Assembly (NCBI RefSeq): GCF_002831565.1
Contig: NZ_CP025096.1
Coordinates: 3,139,027 to 3,203,026 of the forward strand
Source: Spirosoma pollinicola
GTDB lineage: Bacteria; Bacteroidota; Bacteroidia; Cytophagales; Spirosomataceae
Direction: 5' to 3'
Length of the DNA stretch: 64,000 nucleotides
Shown here: positions 1 to 9,674 of the stretch, piece by piece
Position numbering within the stretch: the first letter of the stretch is position 1
Layout: each line of letters begins with the position of its first letter
The notes under the pieces: model-generated
Seen by the model: the letters and a program-made list of their open reading frames with translations, nothing else
What the model was told of the DNA's origin: nothing
The model's database searches: none
Position numbers and translations under genes: made by a program

Positions 1-975
1 GATAAAATTACCTGTCGCGACTGGCAGAACATCTGGTTAAATGAAGGCTTTGCTTCCTACGGTGAAGCTGTCTATGCAGAATCGGTTGGTGGCGTTACGG
101 GCTACCAGGCTACTATGAATAGTTTTATGAGTAGTGCCCGCAGTGCCAGAGGTTCCATTTACGTACAAGACATCAGCAACATAAATAACATCTTCAACAG
201 TGCCCGTACCTATGCCAAAGGGGCAAGTGTATTGCACATGTTGCGGGGTGTTGTAGGTGATAGCACGTTTTTTCGCACCTTGCGTACGTATGTTGCTACG
301 CCAACGCTGGCCTATAACACAGCCGTTACAGAAGATTTTCAGGCAGTAGCCCAGCAGGTTTCCAACAGGCCTCTGGACTATTTCTTCAAGCAGTGGATTT
401 ATGGCGAAGGTTATCCAACCTACAAGGCAACCGTATCGGCGGGGAGTGCCGCTAATACAGTAACCGTCCGACTGGAACAACGGAATAGTATTTCCACCAA
501 CCCAGGCTCGTTTACGATGCCTATCCAGATGCGGGTGCAATCGGCGTTGGGCGATACAACAGTAACCGTCCTCAATAACCAGACCGATCAAACCTTTACA
601 CTACCCACTCGAGGCACCGTTACCGGGCTACTTATTGATCCCAACAACTGGATTTTAAAAACCGTGGAATCCGTTACCTTATCTACGCCGGGCCTGGTAA
701 CCACTATTAACGAACCCGCTCCGACCGGCTTTCGTATATACCCCAACCCAACAACAGAATCGGTACTGATCGACTTTACGCTGTCGGTAAGCGGGTCGGC
801 AAGAATTTCGCTAACAGATCTATTAGGCAGGCGACTACAGACCCTTCAGGAGTCAACCCTTCCGGCGGGCAATTACACCCGGACAATGACGCTGCGGGGG
901 TTGGCTACCGGGCGCTATACGGTAACGATCGAAACCCCTGATGGGCAGCAGAGCCGGGTAATACTGGTGCGCTAA
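1..975 (+). CDS. M1-family metallopeptidase, 3' part, with T9SS C-terminal sorting domain
   Basis: The reading frame is open from base 1, so the start lies outside the window. The first residues include LNEGFASYGEAVYAE; NEGFA is the M1 (gluzincin) motif whose Glu is the third zinc ligand, so the HExxH motif should lie just upstream and off the window. The next 160 or so residues fit the helical C-terminal part of M1 enzymes (for example RPLDYFFKQWIYGEGYPTY). The last 80 or so residues, from IYPNPTTESV to GRYTVTIETP and a final basic residue, look like a type IX secretion sorting domain (por secretion tail). The protein is therefore inferred to be exported and released or anchored at the cell surface as an aminopeptidase-like enzyme. 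The catalytic motif itself cannot be checked here. Confidence 0.85.
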   Translation, partial: DKITCRDWQNIWLNEGFASYGEAVYAESVGGVTGYQATMNSFMSSARSARGSIYVQDISNINNIFNSARTYAKGASVLHMLRGVVGDSTFFRTLRTYVATPTLAYNTAVTEDFQAVAQQVSNRPLDYFFKQWIYGEGYPTYKATVSAGSAANTVTVRLEQRNSISTNPGSFTMPIQMRVQSALGDTTVTVLNNQTDQTFTLPTRGTVTGLLIDPNNWILKTVESVTLSTPGLVTTINEPAPTGFRIYPNPTTESVLIDFTLSVSGSARISLTDLLGRRLQTLQESTLPAGNYTRTMTLRGLATGRYTVTIETPDGQQSRVILVR

Positions 976-1094
976 TGGCCTTACAGTATGTATATTAAAC
1001 TTACATATATGTGTGTACGTAACGACCCCACTTCCTCAAATAAAGTCGTTACCAATTAACATTTCCTAATTAGTTTGAGTTGTCAAATTAGAAT

Positions 1095-1127
1095 AAATAG
1101 TCTGGTCAACTGATGAGCAGACTATTT
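1095..1127. other. 10-bp hairpin between peptidase and glycosyltransferase
   Basis: AAATAGTCTG (1095-1104) is perfectly complementary to CAGACTATTT (1118-1127) across a 13-base loop. It lies 120 bases after the peptidase stop and 23 bases before the next start. It could terminate the peptidase transcript or sit in the leader of the glycosyltransferase; there is no clear T-run. Confidence 0.4.
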
Positions 1128-1150
1128 ACATATAATTCCCAGCTATATTT

Positions 1151-2374
1151 ATGAAAGTACCAAATTCAACGCATGGTTCAGGCAATGACGACACTTTATC
1201 TATCTCATCAACTGCCTCTTCCTATTCCAATAAGTCTGTTTTCGACTCCCCAGCCAACGATGTTTCTGATTTAATCTGCTTCTCGCATTTACGCTGGAAT
1301 TTCGTTTATCAACGTCCACAACATCTGCTTACTCGGGCCGCCAAAAACTATAAAGTTTGGTTTATCGAAGAGCCTATCTGGAGCGATAGGCTCTATATGA
1401 GCAGTTGTCAGCAAGGCGAGCGGCTAACCGTTCTTGTGCCCCATCTGCCGCATGGAACCCAACCCGACGAAGTCATTCGCCTTCAACGGCAGCTTCTCGA
1501 TGAGTTCATCGCTAAAGAACGCATTAATTCATTTGTTGCCTGGTATTATACACCAATGGCGCTGTTGTTTAGCGACCATCTGCAGCCTAAATTGACGGTT
1601 TATGACTGCATGGACGAACTGTCGGCGTTTTGGGGAGCTCCACCACAATTGCTGAATCAGGAAAAACGATTGATTCAAAAAGCCGGGGTTCTCTTTACGG
1701 GTGGTTACAGCTTATATGAAGCGAAGCAAAACCGACATCCAAATGTGTTTGCGTTTCCAAGCAGTATTGACTTTTCCCATTTTGCACTGGCGCGAAAACC
1801 TCAACCTGATCCCGTTGATCAACGCATGTTGTCGAATCCAAGAATTGGCTTCAGCGGTGTTATCGACGAGCGGTTCGATTATAAACTGTTGGGTGAACTT
1901 GCCCAACGTCGCCCGGAATGGCAATTCATTTTGCTTGGCCCTATCGTAAAAATCGACCGGGCTCTACTTCCGAATAGTCCGAATGTGCATTACCTGGGCA
2001 TGAAAAACTATAAGGATTTACCTGTTTACTTCAGTAACTGGGACGTAGCTATCCTGCCTTTTGCACTAAACGAGTCGACTCGCTTCATTAGTCCAACAAA
2101 AACACCTGAGTATCTGGCGGCTGGTTTGCCCGTGGTCTCGACACCCATTCGGGATGTAATACGTATGTATGGTGCAAAAGACTATGTTCAGATTGCCGAT
2201 TCAGCCCAAACATTTGAGGTAGCAATCGATCAGGCGCTTGCGGCTCGGAATTCAGGCAACTCGGGTGGATGGTCGGCTATCGATGCTTTCCTTAATGAAA
2301 GTTCATGGGATCACACATGGAACGAAATGAACCGACTGATGAAGGCGCAGATGAGCGTTGTTGTAGATCAATAA
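1151..2374 (+). CDS. Glycosyltransferase, GT-B fold (family 1/4-like)
   Basis: 407 residues, cytoplasmic, no signal peptide. After a Ser-rich stretch of about 45 residues comes FSHLRWNFVYQRPQHLLTRA, the N-terminal signature of a bacterial group of family 1 glycosyltransferases that are often found in polysaccharide or UDP-galactopyranose loci. The C-terminal half has the usual GT-B nucleotide-sugar region: GFSGVIDERFDYKLL, the region around HYLGMKNYKDLP, and SPTKTPEYLAAGLPVVSTPI, in which the Glu-containing helix contacts the nucleotide. It presumably transfers a sugar from an activated donor to a glycan or lipid; donor and acceptor cannot be told. No other glycan gene adjoins it. It ends in convergence with the NFACT gene. 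Confidence 0.8.
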   Translation: MKVPNSTHGSGNDDTLSISSTASSYSNKSVFDSPANDVSDLICFSHLRWNFVYQRPQHLLTRAAKNYKVWFIEEPIWSDRLYMSSCQQGERLTVLVPHLPHGTQPDEVIRLQRQLLDEFIAKERINSFVAWYYTPMALLFSDHLQPKLTVYDCMDELSAFWGAPPQLLNQEKRLIQKAGVLFTGGYSLYEAKQNRHPNVFAFPSSIDFSHFALARKPQPDPVDQRMLSNPRIGFSGVIDERFDYKLLGELAQRRPEWQFILLGPIVKIDRALLPNSPNVHYLGMKNYKDLPVYFSNWDVAILPFALNESTRFISPTKTPEYLAAGLPVVSTPIRDVIRMYGAKDYVQIADSAQTFEVAIDQALAARNSGNSGGWSAIDAFLNESSWDHTWNEMNRLMKAQMSVVVDQ

Positions 2375-2385
2375 GTTAATAACTG

Positions 2386-2450
2386 AAATAAGTCAGCAAG
2401 TGGCTGCCGCACGAGTGTTGCTTTCGTGACAGCCACTTACTGACTTATTT
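2386..2450. repeat. Intergenic inverted repeat between convergent genes, possible bidirectional terminator
   Basis: Left arm 2386-2406 pairs with right arm 2430-2450 at 20 of 21 positions; the 23-base loop holds a further 5-bp stem (CACGA/TCGTG). The outer ends lie 11 bases from each of the two convergent stop codons. The arms include the words AAGTCAGCAAGTGG and CCACTTACTGACTT. The word AGTCAGTAAGT recurs in the palindrome at 37138. Reading rightward, the stem ends in a short TTATTTT. Confidence 0.6.
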
Positions 2451-2461
2451 TACGTACCAAC

Positions 2462-4138
2462 TTACTCCCCCTTTGGGACGACCAGCACGACGTCTTCTTT
2501 CTCGACCAGTACCTGGCCTTCAGCCAACCCTTTTGGCTTGCGAACGTACTTTTTAGGTGTTACAATGACAGGGCAAAGACTATCTGTCCGTCGTTTGGAA
2601 TGCCAAGCCGCCAACTCAGCCGCCCGCTCAATCACACTTTTAGGAAACGTTTTGCCTGCTTTATATTTCACGACTACATGGGAGCCCGTAACATCACGGG
2701 CATGGAGCCAGAGGTCGTCTTTATAGGTATACCGTTGAGTGAGCAAATCATTGTTCTTCGCATTTCGGCCAATTAGAATACGAAAGCCTCCATACATCAC
2801 CTCTTTAAACAAAGGAGCCACTTCACCAGTACTGGGCAGTACGGTTTCACTCAGCAAATTGTGCTGTTTTATATAACGACGCAGTTCCTTTAACGTTTGT
2901 ATTGCCTCTATATCGGATTTCTGTTGAGCAATGCGCGCTAACTCTGCCTCGCGACCCACCACTTGTGTACTTAAGTGCTGTTCCTCTATCTTTTCGTTTT
3001 TAGCCTTTCTATAGAAATTCTCAGCATTTTTTTGTGGCGTCAAGTCCGGCTTGAGTTTAATCTCAATCGGCCGATCGCGGTAAAAATCAAACAAGGTCAG
3101 CCGTTCCGGAGACTTGACGTTGGGTGTGGACGGTATGTCGTGCAGATTCGCCATGAGGATATGCCCGATTTCTTCGTGGCTTGCTCCTTCCTCTCTCTGC
3201 ATGAGCCGCTGCATCGATATCTCGATTTGGGCTTCAGCCCGTTTTCTGCGCTTCTCAATTAATCGCAGCAGGTTAGCCTTTTCAAGCTCAAAGGTCGATA
3301 GGCCATTAAAAGCAATAAAGAACCGATTAGCCGCTTCAATCGGGTCAGTAAACGTTCGTGGTGGTGGATCGCCCGCCTGTTCAGCAAAAGGCAGTAAACT
3401 AAGCGTTGGTTTATGGTCTAGCCGAATCAGATGGTATTGACGTTGATCCATCTGCCGTAATGCCTCCTGAATAACTGCCCATTGTTCTTTCCCTCCGCTC
3501 TCAATGCCCTGTTTTTCGGATTGTTCGTCAATCCATCTATTTACTACCTTACCAAAAGTTGGGAATAATTTTCGTCGGTCGAAATGAGCTTGTTCAAAGG
3601 CTTCATACGATTGATCGATGGGCCGATCAAATGCATTGAATATGAGTTGTTCGTCGGTTGCCAACTGACGGTTAAATAAATCAACAACCTGATTGCCATG
3701 AAAGGCTAATAGATTAGGCCGGTTACCAAAAAACTTGAACACCAGGGCAAAATTATCTTCTAATAATATAGCCAGACAACGCTCATTCAGGAAGGAGCGA
3801 ACACCTAAAACCGACCGCTCCTTACCGGGTTCTCCAACAACTGAGCTAAATAGATCGACACTGTTCGTTCGCGCCCGTTGTACAGCATCAGGAAACATCA
3901 ACCCGGAGAAATCAGGTCGAAGCATCGCTTTGATGTGAAAAGGTTTATAATAATTGAGCTTTCCCCTCGCCTGTGCAAATACCAGCACTACTTCGTCACG
4001 ATCCTGACTAAAACACTCCATAAAACGCAAGCCAGACGTATATCTAGTGGTATCATTTAAGGTTCCCGTAGAACTACTCAATAAGTGCAATTCAAGAACT
4101 GAAGCAAGCTGCCGAAGGAAGTAATAATTTGTATGCAT
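2462..4138 (-). CDS. NFACT RNA-binding domain protein (RqcH/Rqc2-like)
   Basis: 558 residues from the start at 4138 (MHTNYYFLRQLA); an upstream in-frame ATG at 4156 would add six residues with no family support. The N-terminal domain fits NFACT-N, the middle (about 290-430) is charged and rich in Glu, Lys and Arg as expected of the coiled-coil arms, and the C-terminal domain carries DLWLHARDVTGSHVVVKYK, the NFACT-R (DUF814) signature. Relatives bind 60S or 50S subunits with stalled nascent chains; bacterial RqcH recruits tRNA-Ala and adds C-terminal alanine tails for degradation. That this protein does so is inference from the family. It is monocistronic and divergent from the SusC gene. Confidence 0.85.
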   Translation of the reverse strand: MHTNYYFLRQLASVLELHLLSSSTGTLNDTTRYTSGLRFMECFSQDRDEVVLVFAQARGKLNYYKPFHIKAMLRPDFSGLMFPDAVQRARTNSVDLFSSVVGEPGKERSVLGVRSFLNERCLAILLEDNFALVFKFFGNRPNLLAFHGNQVVDLFNRQLATDEQLIFNAFDRPIDQSYEAFEQAHFDRRKLFPTFGKVVNRWIDEQSEKQGIESGGKEQWAVIQEALRQMDQRQYHLIRLDHKPTLSLLPFAEQAGDPPPRTFTDPIEAANRFFIAFNGLSTFELEKANLLRLIEKRRKRAEAQIEISMQRLMQREEGASHEEIGHILMANLHDIPSTPNVKSPERLTLFDFYRDRPIEIKLKPDLTPQKNAENFYRKAKNEKIEEQHLSTQVVGREAELARIAQQKSDIEAIQTLKELRRYIKQHNLLSETVLPSTGEVAPLFKEVMYGGFRILIGRNAKNNDLLTQRYTYKDDLWLHARDVTGSHVVVKYKAGKTFPKSVIERAAELAAWHSKRRTDSLCPVIVTPKKYVRKPKGLAEGQVLVEKEDVVLVVPKGE

Positions 4139-4205
4139 AATAATCCAAAAGTACACCTAGGAAGGTTGAGGAGACTTTTTAATATTTTTTAAGTTGAAAA
4201 TAAAT

Positions 4206-4230
4206 ATTACTCATAAACATTATGAGTAAT
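4206..4230. promoter_or_regulatory. 25-bp perfect dyad in the NFACT/SusC divergent region
   Basis: ATTACTCATAA, then ACA, then its exact complement TTATGAGTAAT. It lies 68 bases upstream of the NFACT start and about 200 bases upstream of the SusC start in a 290-base AT-rich gap. The form suits a homodimeric regulator site or a 5'-leader hairpin. No full TAnnTTTG box could be placed beside it; the nearest is TACGATTTG before the SusC gene, which has one base too many. Confidence 0.4.
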
Positions 4231-4428
4231 TTAATATCAAGGGTATATACGTCATCATAAATAACTGAAAGTCAGTCAATTAATCATATTAAACATATAA
4301 CTATTCATACAATTAGTACGCTTTTAATAATGTTAGTTTAACGTATTTATTACGATTTGCCTTTGAAATATAATTTAATCGACATAATATTGTTCTGTTT
4401 AATTCATTATAAAACCAACCTAATCTTC

Positions 4429-7400
4429 ATGAAAGCATCGCTCTACAGGTTTCTGCAGACCGCTTTTCTGGGTACAGTCCTATTACTGTGGAGCCTTACG
4501 GCTTCTGCCCAGGACCGTCGTTTGACGGGTAAAATTACCGGCGCTGATGGCCCTGTTCCAGGCGCCAACGTTGTGCTAAAAGGCACCCAGACGGGTACTG
4601 CAACTGACGCTGAAGGTAACTATACCTTAAACATCCGGGGTGCGAATCCGGTGTTAGTTATTTCTGCAATTGGCTTCAAAACCCAGGAAATTACGGTCGG
4701 TAATCGTACCACCGCAAACGTAACGCTCGAAGACGACGCCACTGCCCTAAGTGAAGTTGTTGTAACGGGGTACTCCACTGAAAATCGCCGGGACGTAACT
4801 GGCGCTGTTTCGACAGTAAAACCAGCTCAATTGAAAGTTGTTCCTTCGGCCAACGTTGAACAGCAGTTACAGGGCCGTGTGGCCGGGGTAACGGTAATCA
4901 CCAACGGACAGCCTGGTACGTCAAGCCAAGTTCGTGTACGTGGTTTTGGTTCATTCAATGGTAACCAGCCGCTATATGTAGTGGATGGTGTGCCAACTCA
5001 GAACATCGCGTTTTTATCGCCGGATGACATCGAGAGTACGACCGTTCTGAAAGATGCCGCTTCAGCTTCGATTTATGGTGCGCGTGCTGCTTCGGGTGTG
5101 ATCGTATTGACTACCAAGAAAGGTCAGCGCCGGGCACAAAAGTTGAGCGTTAGCTATGATGGCTTGTTCGGTGCTACTGATCCAGGCAAAAGCCTTCCTA
5201 TCCTGAATCCACAGGAGCAGGCTGACTGGTCCTGGCAGGCGCGTAAGAACGACCTGTTTCAGGCTGGTAAAACACCAGACGCCAGCAGCTTTGCAGGTAT
5301 TGCCGGTGGTCAGTATGGATCGGGCTTAACACCTGTTTTACCAGACTATCTTCTGGTAGGGAGCCGTTCAGGTTTAGCTGCATCGGCCGTTGATTTAACC
5401 GCTGAAGCCGCTAAGTACAATATTAACTCAGCTAACGGTGCCATTTATAACGTTATCCCGTCGAACAAAGCGGGTACTGACTGGTACGGTGCTATCACTC
5501 GTGTGGCTCCAATGATGCGCCATTCTATTGGCTTCTCAGGCGGCACTGAATCCAGCCGATTCTATGTGAGTCTCGCCATGCAGAAACAAGCGGGTATCAT
5601 TACAAACAATGATTTTTCTCGCTATACGCTCCGCACGAACACCGAATTCGACATTACCAAGAAATTGCGTTTTGGCGAAAACTTCCAGCTTGCCTATATC
5701 TCTAACAAAGGTGTTTTGGGTGGAGTAGGTAACCAACTTGGTAACAGTACAAATAATAACTCCAGCTCATCGTCAGATGAAAACGAAGTATTGTCTGCCT
5801 TCCGGATGCCCCCAATCATCCCGATCTATAACTCCTTCGGTGGTTATGCGGGTACGGCTGCTCCGGGCTTCAACAACCCACGTAACCCGGTTGCTGACCG
5901 TCAGGCAAACGCCAACAATGGCAACTTCAACATCTTTGGGTTCGGTAATGCCTACCTGGAGTATGATGTGATCCCATCGTTAACCCTGCGCAGCAGCATT
6001 GGTGGTACGTATTTCAGTAACTACTTCAACAGCTACGGTCGGGTACAGTACGAAAACTCGGAGAACAATACGACTTATACATACAGCGAAGGTTCGGGCT
6101 ATGGTTTAGCCTGGACGTTTACCAACACGGCTGCTTTCAAACAGAAGTTTGGTCGTCATGACGTATTTGCTTTAGGTGGTATCGAAGCCCTGAATACAGG
6201 AGCAGGTCGTAACATCAATGGTTCAGGTCAGAATCCGTTCTCGACCGACCCTAACTATGTAACCATTGGCACAACAACACCAGGCGCAACTCGTCAGGTA
6301 AACAGCGGCTATGGCTTAGGCAACAAGTTTTATTCGTTGTTTGCACAGGCTCGTTATACCTACAATGACAAGTACATCCTGACCGGTGTTATCCGTCGCG
6401 ACGGTTCGTCTCAGTTTGCTGCTGCTAACCGCTATGGGGTATTCCCGGCTGTATCGGCTGCCTGGCGTCTATCGTCTGAAGAATTCATGAAGAACCTTCC
6501 CTGGGTATCGGATTTGAAAGTTCGGGGTGGTTATGGTATCATGGGTAACTCAAACGGGCTAAGTGCTACTAACCAGTATAACCTCTACGGTGGTGGTGCC
6601 GGACAAGGCTATGACATTGCGGGTACCAACGGTTCGATCAACTCTGGTTTCAACCGGAGTCAGATTGGCAACCCGGCGGCTAAATGGGAATCCAGTATTA
6701 CTTCAAACATTGGTATTGATGGCGCATTCTTTAACAACAAGTTAGAAGTAGTACTTGATTTCTGGCAGAAAGATACCAAAGACTTGCTTTATCAATTATC
6801 GCTACCGGGTGTGGTTGGTGTGCGTTCTGCTGCTCCTTTCAAAAACGTGGCGAGTATGTCGAACAAAGGTATCGACCTCTTAATAACAAACCGTGGTACT
6901 CTCTCGGGTGATCTGACGTATGAAGTAACGGGCATTGCCAGTTTCCTGAATAACAAAATCACCGCTATTGACCCATCGGTTCCTTATTTCACAGGAGGTG
7001 GTACTCGCCTGAGCACTGCTGCTGTTCGTAACCAGCCTGGTTATTCAATGTCGTCTTTCTATGGCTACAACGTAATTGGTCTGTTTAACAGCAAAGAGGA
7101 AGTAGCTGCTGCGCCAACGCAGGATGGAGCTGGTCCAGGTCGTTTCCGGTACCAGGACCTCAACGGCGATGGCAAAATCGATGCGGATGACCGTACGTTC
7201 CTGGGCAATCCAATCCCGAAATTCACGGGTAGCATCACGCTGACGCTGAAGTATAAAGGCTTCGATTTGAACACAAACCTCTATGCATCGCTGGGTAACA
7301 AAATCTTTAACAACCAACGTTGGTTCACGGATTTCTACCCATCATTTACGGGTGCTGCAATGGGTGGTCGTGTAAAAGATTCGTGGTTGCCTACGCATAC

Positions 7401-7719
7401 CAACACAACCGTCCCTATTTTCGAAAGTGCGTCGAACTTCAGCACCAACACCCAGGCTAACTCTTACTACGTAGAAAACGGTTCGTATGGTCGGATGCAG
7501 TATCTGAACTTAGGGTACACCTTCCCAGCAGCTATGTTGAGCAAAGTGAACCTGAGCCGTCTGCGTATCTCGGCATCGGCTACCAACCTGTTCACCATCA
7601 CCAAATACTCGGGCTTAGATCCAGGTGTAGGTGGATCGGCTGATACCAACTTTGGTATCGACGTGGGTAACTACCCTGTTCAACGCGGCTATAACGTTGG
7701 TTTAAGCTTCGGTTTCTAA
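4429..7719 (+). CDS. SusC/RagA-family TonB-linked outer-membrane protein
   Basis: 1096 residues from ATG 4429, chosen because it begins a clean signal peptide (MKASLYRFLQTAFLG to ASAQ); an earlier in-frame ATG at 4357 would put 24 odd residues before it. After cleavage comes a CarboxypepD_reg-like domain (VPGANVVLKGTQTGTATDAEG), then the TonB plug (EVVVTGYSTENRRDVTGAV, LQGRVAGVTVITNGQPG, VRGFGSFNGNQPLYVVDGVP), then a long beta-barrel ending in LSFGF with a terminal Phe. It forms the outer-membrane channel that, with SusD, imports oligomers using TonB energy. The substrate is unknown: no glycoside hydrolase, protease, sigma factor or anti-sigma factor is adjacent. It is followed after 95 bases by the SusD gene. 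Confidence 0.95.
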   Translation: MKASLYRFLQTAFLGTVLLLWSLTASAQDRRLTGKITGADGPVPGANVVLKGTQTGTATDAEGNYTLNIRGANPVLVISAIGFKTQEITVGNRTTANVTLEDDATALSEVVVTGYSTENRRDVTGAVSTVKPAQLKVVPSANVEQQLQGRVAGVTVITNGQPGTSSQVRVRGFGSFNGNQPLYVVDGVPTQNIAFLSPDDIESTTVLKDAASASIYGARAASGVIVLTTKKGQRRAQKLSVSYDGLFGATDPGKSLPILNPQEQADWSWQARKNDLFQAGKTPDASSFAGIAGGQYGSGLTPVLPDYLLVGSRSGLAASAVDLTAEAAKYNINSANGAIYNVIPSNKAGTDWYGAITRVAPMMRHSIGFSGGTESSRFYVSLAMQKQAGIITNNDFSRYTLRTNTEFDITKKLRFGENFQLAYISNKGVLGGVGNQLGNSTNNNSSSSSDENEVLSAFRMPPIIPIYNSFGGYAGTAAPGFNNPRNPVADRQANANNGNFNIFGFGNAYLEYDVIPSLTLRSSIGGTYFSNYFNSYGRVQYENSENNTTYTYSEGSGYGLAWTFTNTAAFKQKFGRHDVFALGGIEALNTGAGRNINGSGQNPFSTDPNYVTIGTTTPGATRQVNSGYGLGNKFYSLFAQARYTYNDKYILTGVIRRDGSSQFAAANRYGVFPAVSAAWRLSSEEFMKNLPWVSDLKVRGGYGIMGNSNGLSATNQYNLYGGGAGQGYDIAGTNGSINSGFNRSQIGNPAAKWESSITSNIGIDGAFFNNKLEVVLDFWQKDTKDLLYQLSLPGVVGVRSAAPFKNVASMSNKGIDLLITNRGTLSGDLTYEVTGIASFLNNKITAIDPSVPYFTGGGTRLSTAAVRNQPGYSMSSFYGYNVIGLFNSKEEVAAAPTQDGAGPGRFRYQDLNGDGKIDADDRTFLGNPIPKFTGSITLTLKYKGFDLNTNLYASLGNKIFNNQRWFTDFYPSFTGAAMGGRVKDSWLPTHTNTTVPIFESASNFSTNTQANSYYVENGSYGRMQYLNLGYTFPAAMLSKVNLSRLRISASATNLFTITKYSGLDPGVGGSADTNFGIDVGNYPVQRGYNVGLSFGF

Positions 7720-7730
7720 AATATTTAGTC

Positions 7731-7773
7731 ACGAGAGGGTGTCGAGTCTAACACAAGCCCAACACCCTCTCGT
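7731..7773 (+). other. 12-bp hairpin in the SusC-SusD intergenic gap
   Basis: ACGAGAGGGTGT (7731-7742) is perfectly complementary to ACACCCTCTCGT (7762-7773) with a 19-base loop, starting 11 bases after the SusC stop. No T-run follows, so simple termination is unlikely. It could act as an mRNA stability or attenuation element that sets the ratio of SusC to SusD; that role is inference. Confidence 0.5.
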
Positions 7774-7814
7774 CCAAAACTCAAACTCATCTCATTTCTT
7801 AGGCAAATTGCACT

Positions 7815-9551
7815 ATGAAAAATCCGATTACAAAGGGGACCGTAGCTACCGCCATGCTGATGCTGGCTACGTTTGCCTGTAAAGATAAATTCCTCGACGT
7901 GCCTGCCACCGGCCAATTGTCCGGTGCTCAGTTAACGTCAAAAGCTGGTCTCGACGGGCTGCTGATTGGCGCTTATGCCCAGCTTAACGCCCGTGGCTTT
8001 TCGCAATCGGCCAGTTCCTTCAACTGGGTGCGGGGTAGCGTTTCGGGTGGCGATGCCAACAAAGGCTCTAACTCGGGTGACTTTAACGCCCTGACCCCTT
8101 TCCAGACATTTGGCATTCAGCCAACCAGTGGTGAGGTGAACGCAAAGTGGAATGCCATGTATGAAGGCATTTCTCGTTGTAATTCGACGCTTCGCTCATT
8201 GGCTTCGGCTGGTTCAGATGTAACCGCAGCCGACAAAGCACGGATTTCGGGCGAAGCTCGTTTCCTGCGTGCTCACTACTACTTCGAGTTGAAACGAGCT
8301 TTCAACATGGTTCCTTATGTTGATGAAACCAAAGACTATGGAACAGGGATCGAAGCTGTACCAAACAGTGCTGACATCTGGTCGAACATCGAAGCCGATT
8401 TGACTTATGCCCAAACCAACCTGCCAGTAAGCCAGGGAGCTGTAGGTCGGGCCAACAAATGGGCCGCTACGGCTTATATGGCCAAAGTATTGCTGTATCA
8501 GAAGAAATACGCGGCTGCCAAAGCCCTCTTCGATCAGGTTATTGCCAGTGGCGTAACCTCGGATGGCAAGAAATATGCACTGGTAGCTAACTTCCAGGAT
8601 AATTTCAATGCGGCTAAGGATAACAGTTCGGAGTCGGTTTTCGCCATTCAGGCAGCTGCTAACACGGGTAATTCAGACAACGCCAACCCTGACCTGGTTT
8701 TGAACTTCCCTTACAACACGGGATCGAACGGTCCGGCTGGTTGCTGCGGATTCTTTGCACCTAGCTTCGAACTGGCTAACTCGTTCCGGGTAGATGCCAA
8801 TGGTCTTCCATTATTGGACGGTTCATACAACTCGGCTGCCAATCAGTTAAAAACCGACCAGGGTATTGCCTCCAGTGCTCCTTTCACACCAGACGCAGGT
8901 CCGGTTGATCCTCGTTTGGATTGGTCTTTAGGTCGCCGTGGCATTCCTTATCTGGATTGGCAGGCTCACCCAGGTCTTGACTGGATTCGTGACCAAACCT
9001 TCGCAGGTCCTTATTCACCGATCAAGTTTGTCTTCTATAAATCACAAGACAAATCCCTGACTGATGGTAGCTCATGGACAGATGGTTACTCGGCTATCAA
9101 CTACAACATCATTCGGTACGCTGATGTGTTGCTAATGGCGGCTGAATGTGAAGTAGAAGTGGGTAGCCTGACTACCGCTTTATCGTATGTAAACCAGATT
9201 CGCACACGTGCCAAAACTGGTGCTTATGTAAAAACGGCTGCCGGTGCTCCTGCTGCCAACTACCAGATCGGTACGTATACCTCTTTTGCTAGCAAAGAAG
9301 CGGCCCGGACTGCAGTTCAATTCGAGCGCAAGTTGGAACTGTCTGGCGAAGGTCACCGGTTCTATGACCTGGTTCGTTGGGGCACGGCTGCTACCGTGTT
9401 GAATAACTTTATTGCTTATGAAAGCAAGCTGCTGCCCGTTGGTTACACGGGGGCCAAATTCACCACAGGTAAAGATGAATACCTGCCGATTCCACAGACG
9501 CAAATTGACTCGCAGGGCAAAAGCGTGTTAACGCAGAACCCTGGATACTAA
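7815..9551 (+). CDS. SusD/RagB-family nutrient-binding outer-membrane lipoprotein
   Basis: 578 residues. The signal peptide ends in the lipobox LATFAC with Cys22, followed by KDKFLDVPATGQLS, typical of SusD N-termini. The helical TPR core (for example ARISGEARFLRAHYYFELKRAF) and the C-terminal RagB/SusD domain (NIIRYADVLLMAAE, LSYVNQIRTRA, ERKLELSGEGHRFYDLVRWG, YLPIPQTQID) are complete. It caps the SusC channel and binds the substrate at the cell surface. It is cotranscribed with SusC and ends 30 bases before a strong terminator. Binding specificity cannot be read from sequence. Confidence 0.95.
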   Translation: MKNPITKGTVATAMLMLATFACKDKFLDVPATGQLSGAQLTSKAGLDGLLIGAYAQLNARGFSQSASSFNWVRGSVSGGDANKGSNSGDFNALTPFQTFGIQPTSGEVNAKWNAMYEGISRCNSTLRSLASAGSDVTAADKARISGEARFLRAHYYFELKRAFNMVPYVDETKDYGTGIEAVPNSADIWSNIEADLTYAQTNLPVSQGAVGRANKWAATAYMAKVLLYQKKYAAAKALFDQVIASGVTSDGKKYALVANFQDNFNAAKDNSSESVFAIQAAANTGNSDNANPDLVLNFPYNTGSNGPAGCCGFFAPSFELANSFRVDANGLPLLDGSYNSAANQLKTDQGIASSAPFTPDAGPVDPRLDWSLGRRGIPYLDWQAHPGLDWIRDQTFAGPYSPIKFVFYKSQDKSLTDGSSWTDGYSAINYNIIRYADVLLMAAECEVEVGSLTTALSYVNQIRTRAKTGAYVKTAAGAPAANYQIGTYTSFASKEAARTAVQFERKLELSGEGHRFYDLVRWGTAATVLNNFIAYESKLLPVGYTGAKFTTGKDEYLPIPQTQIDSQGKSVLTQNPGY

Positions 9552-9580
9552 GCGATTTGCTTTACGTATCAAAATTATAA

Positions 9581-9615
9581 AACGCCCGTACTGCTTTGCA
9601 GTATGGGCGTTTTTG
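9581..9615 (+). terminator. Rho-independent terminator of the SusCD operon
   Basis: AACGCCCGTACTGC (9581-9594) pairs with GCAGTATGGGCGTT (9598-9611) with one G-U pair and a 3-base TTT loop, then TTTTG. The stem begins 30 bases after the SusD stop. Confidence 0.85.
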
Positions 9616-9674
9616 TTGAAAATCATTTGCTTCTGTGGCCATATTTATACCCTACTCAAAAATCAGATAAAGTC

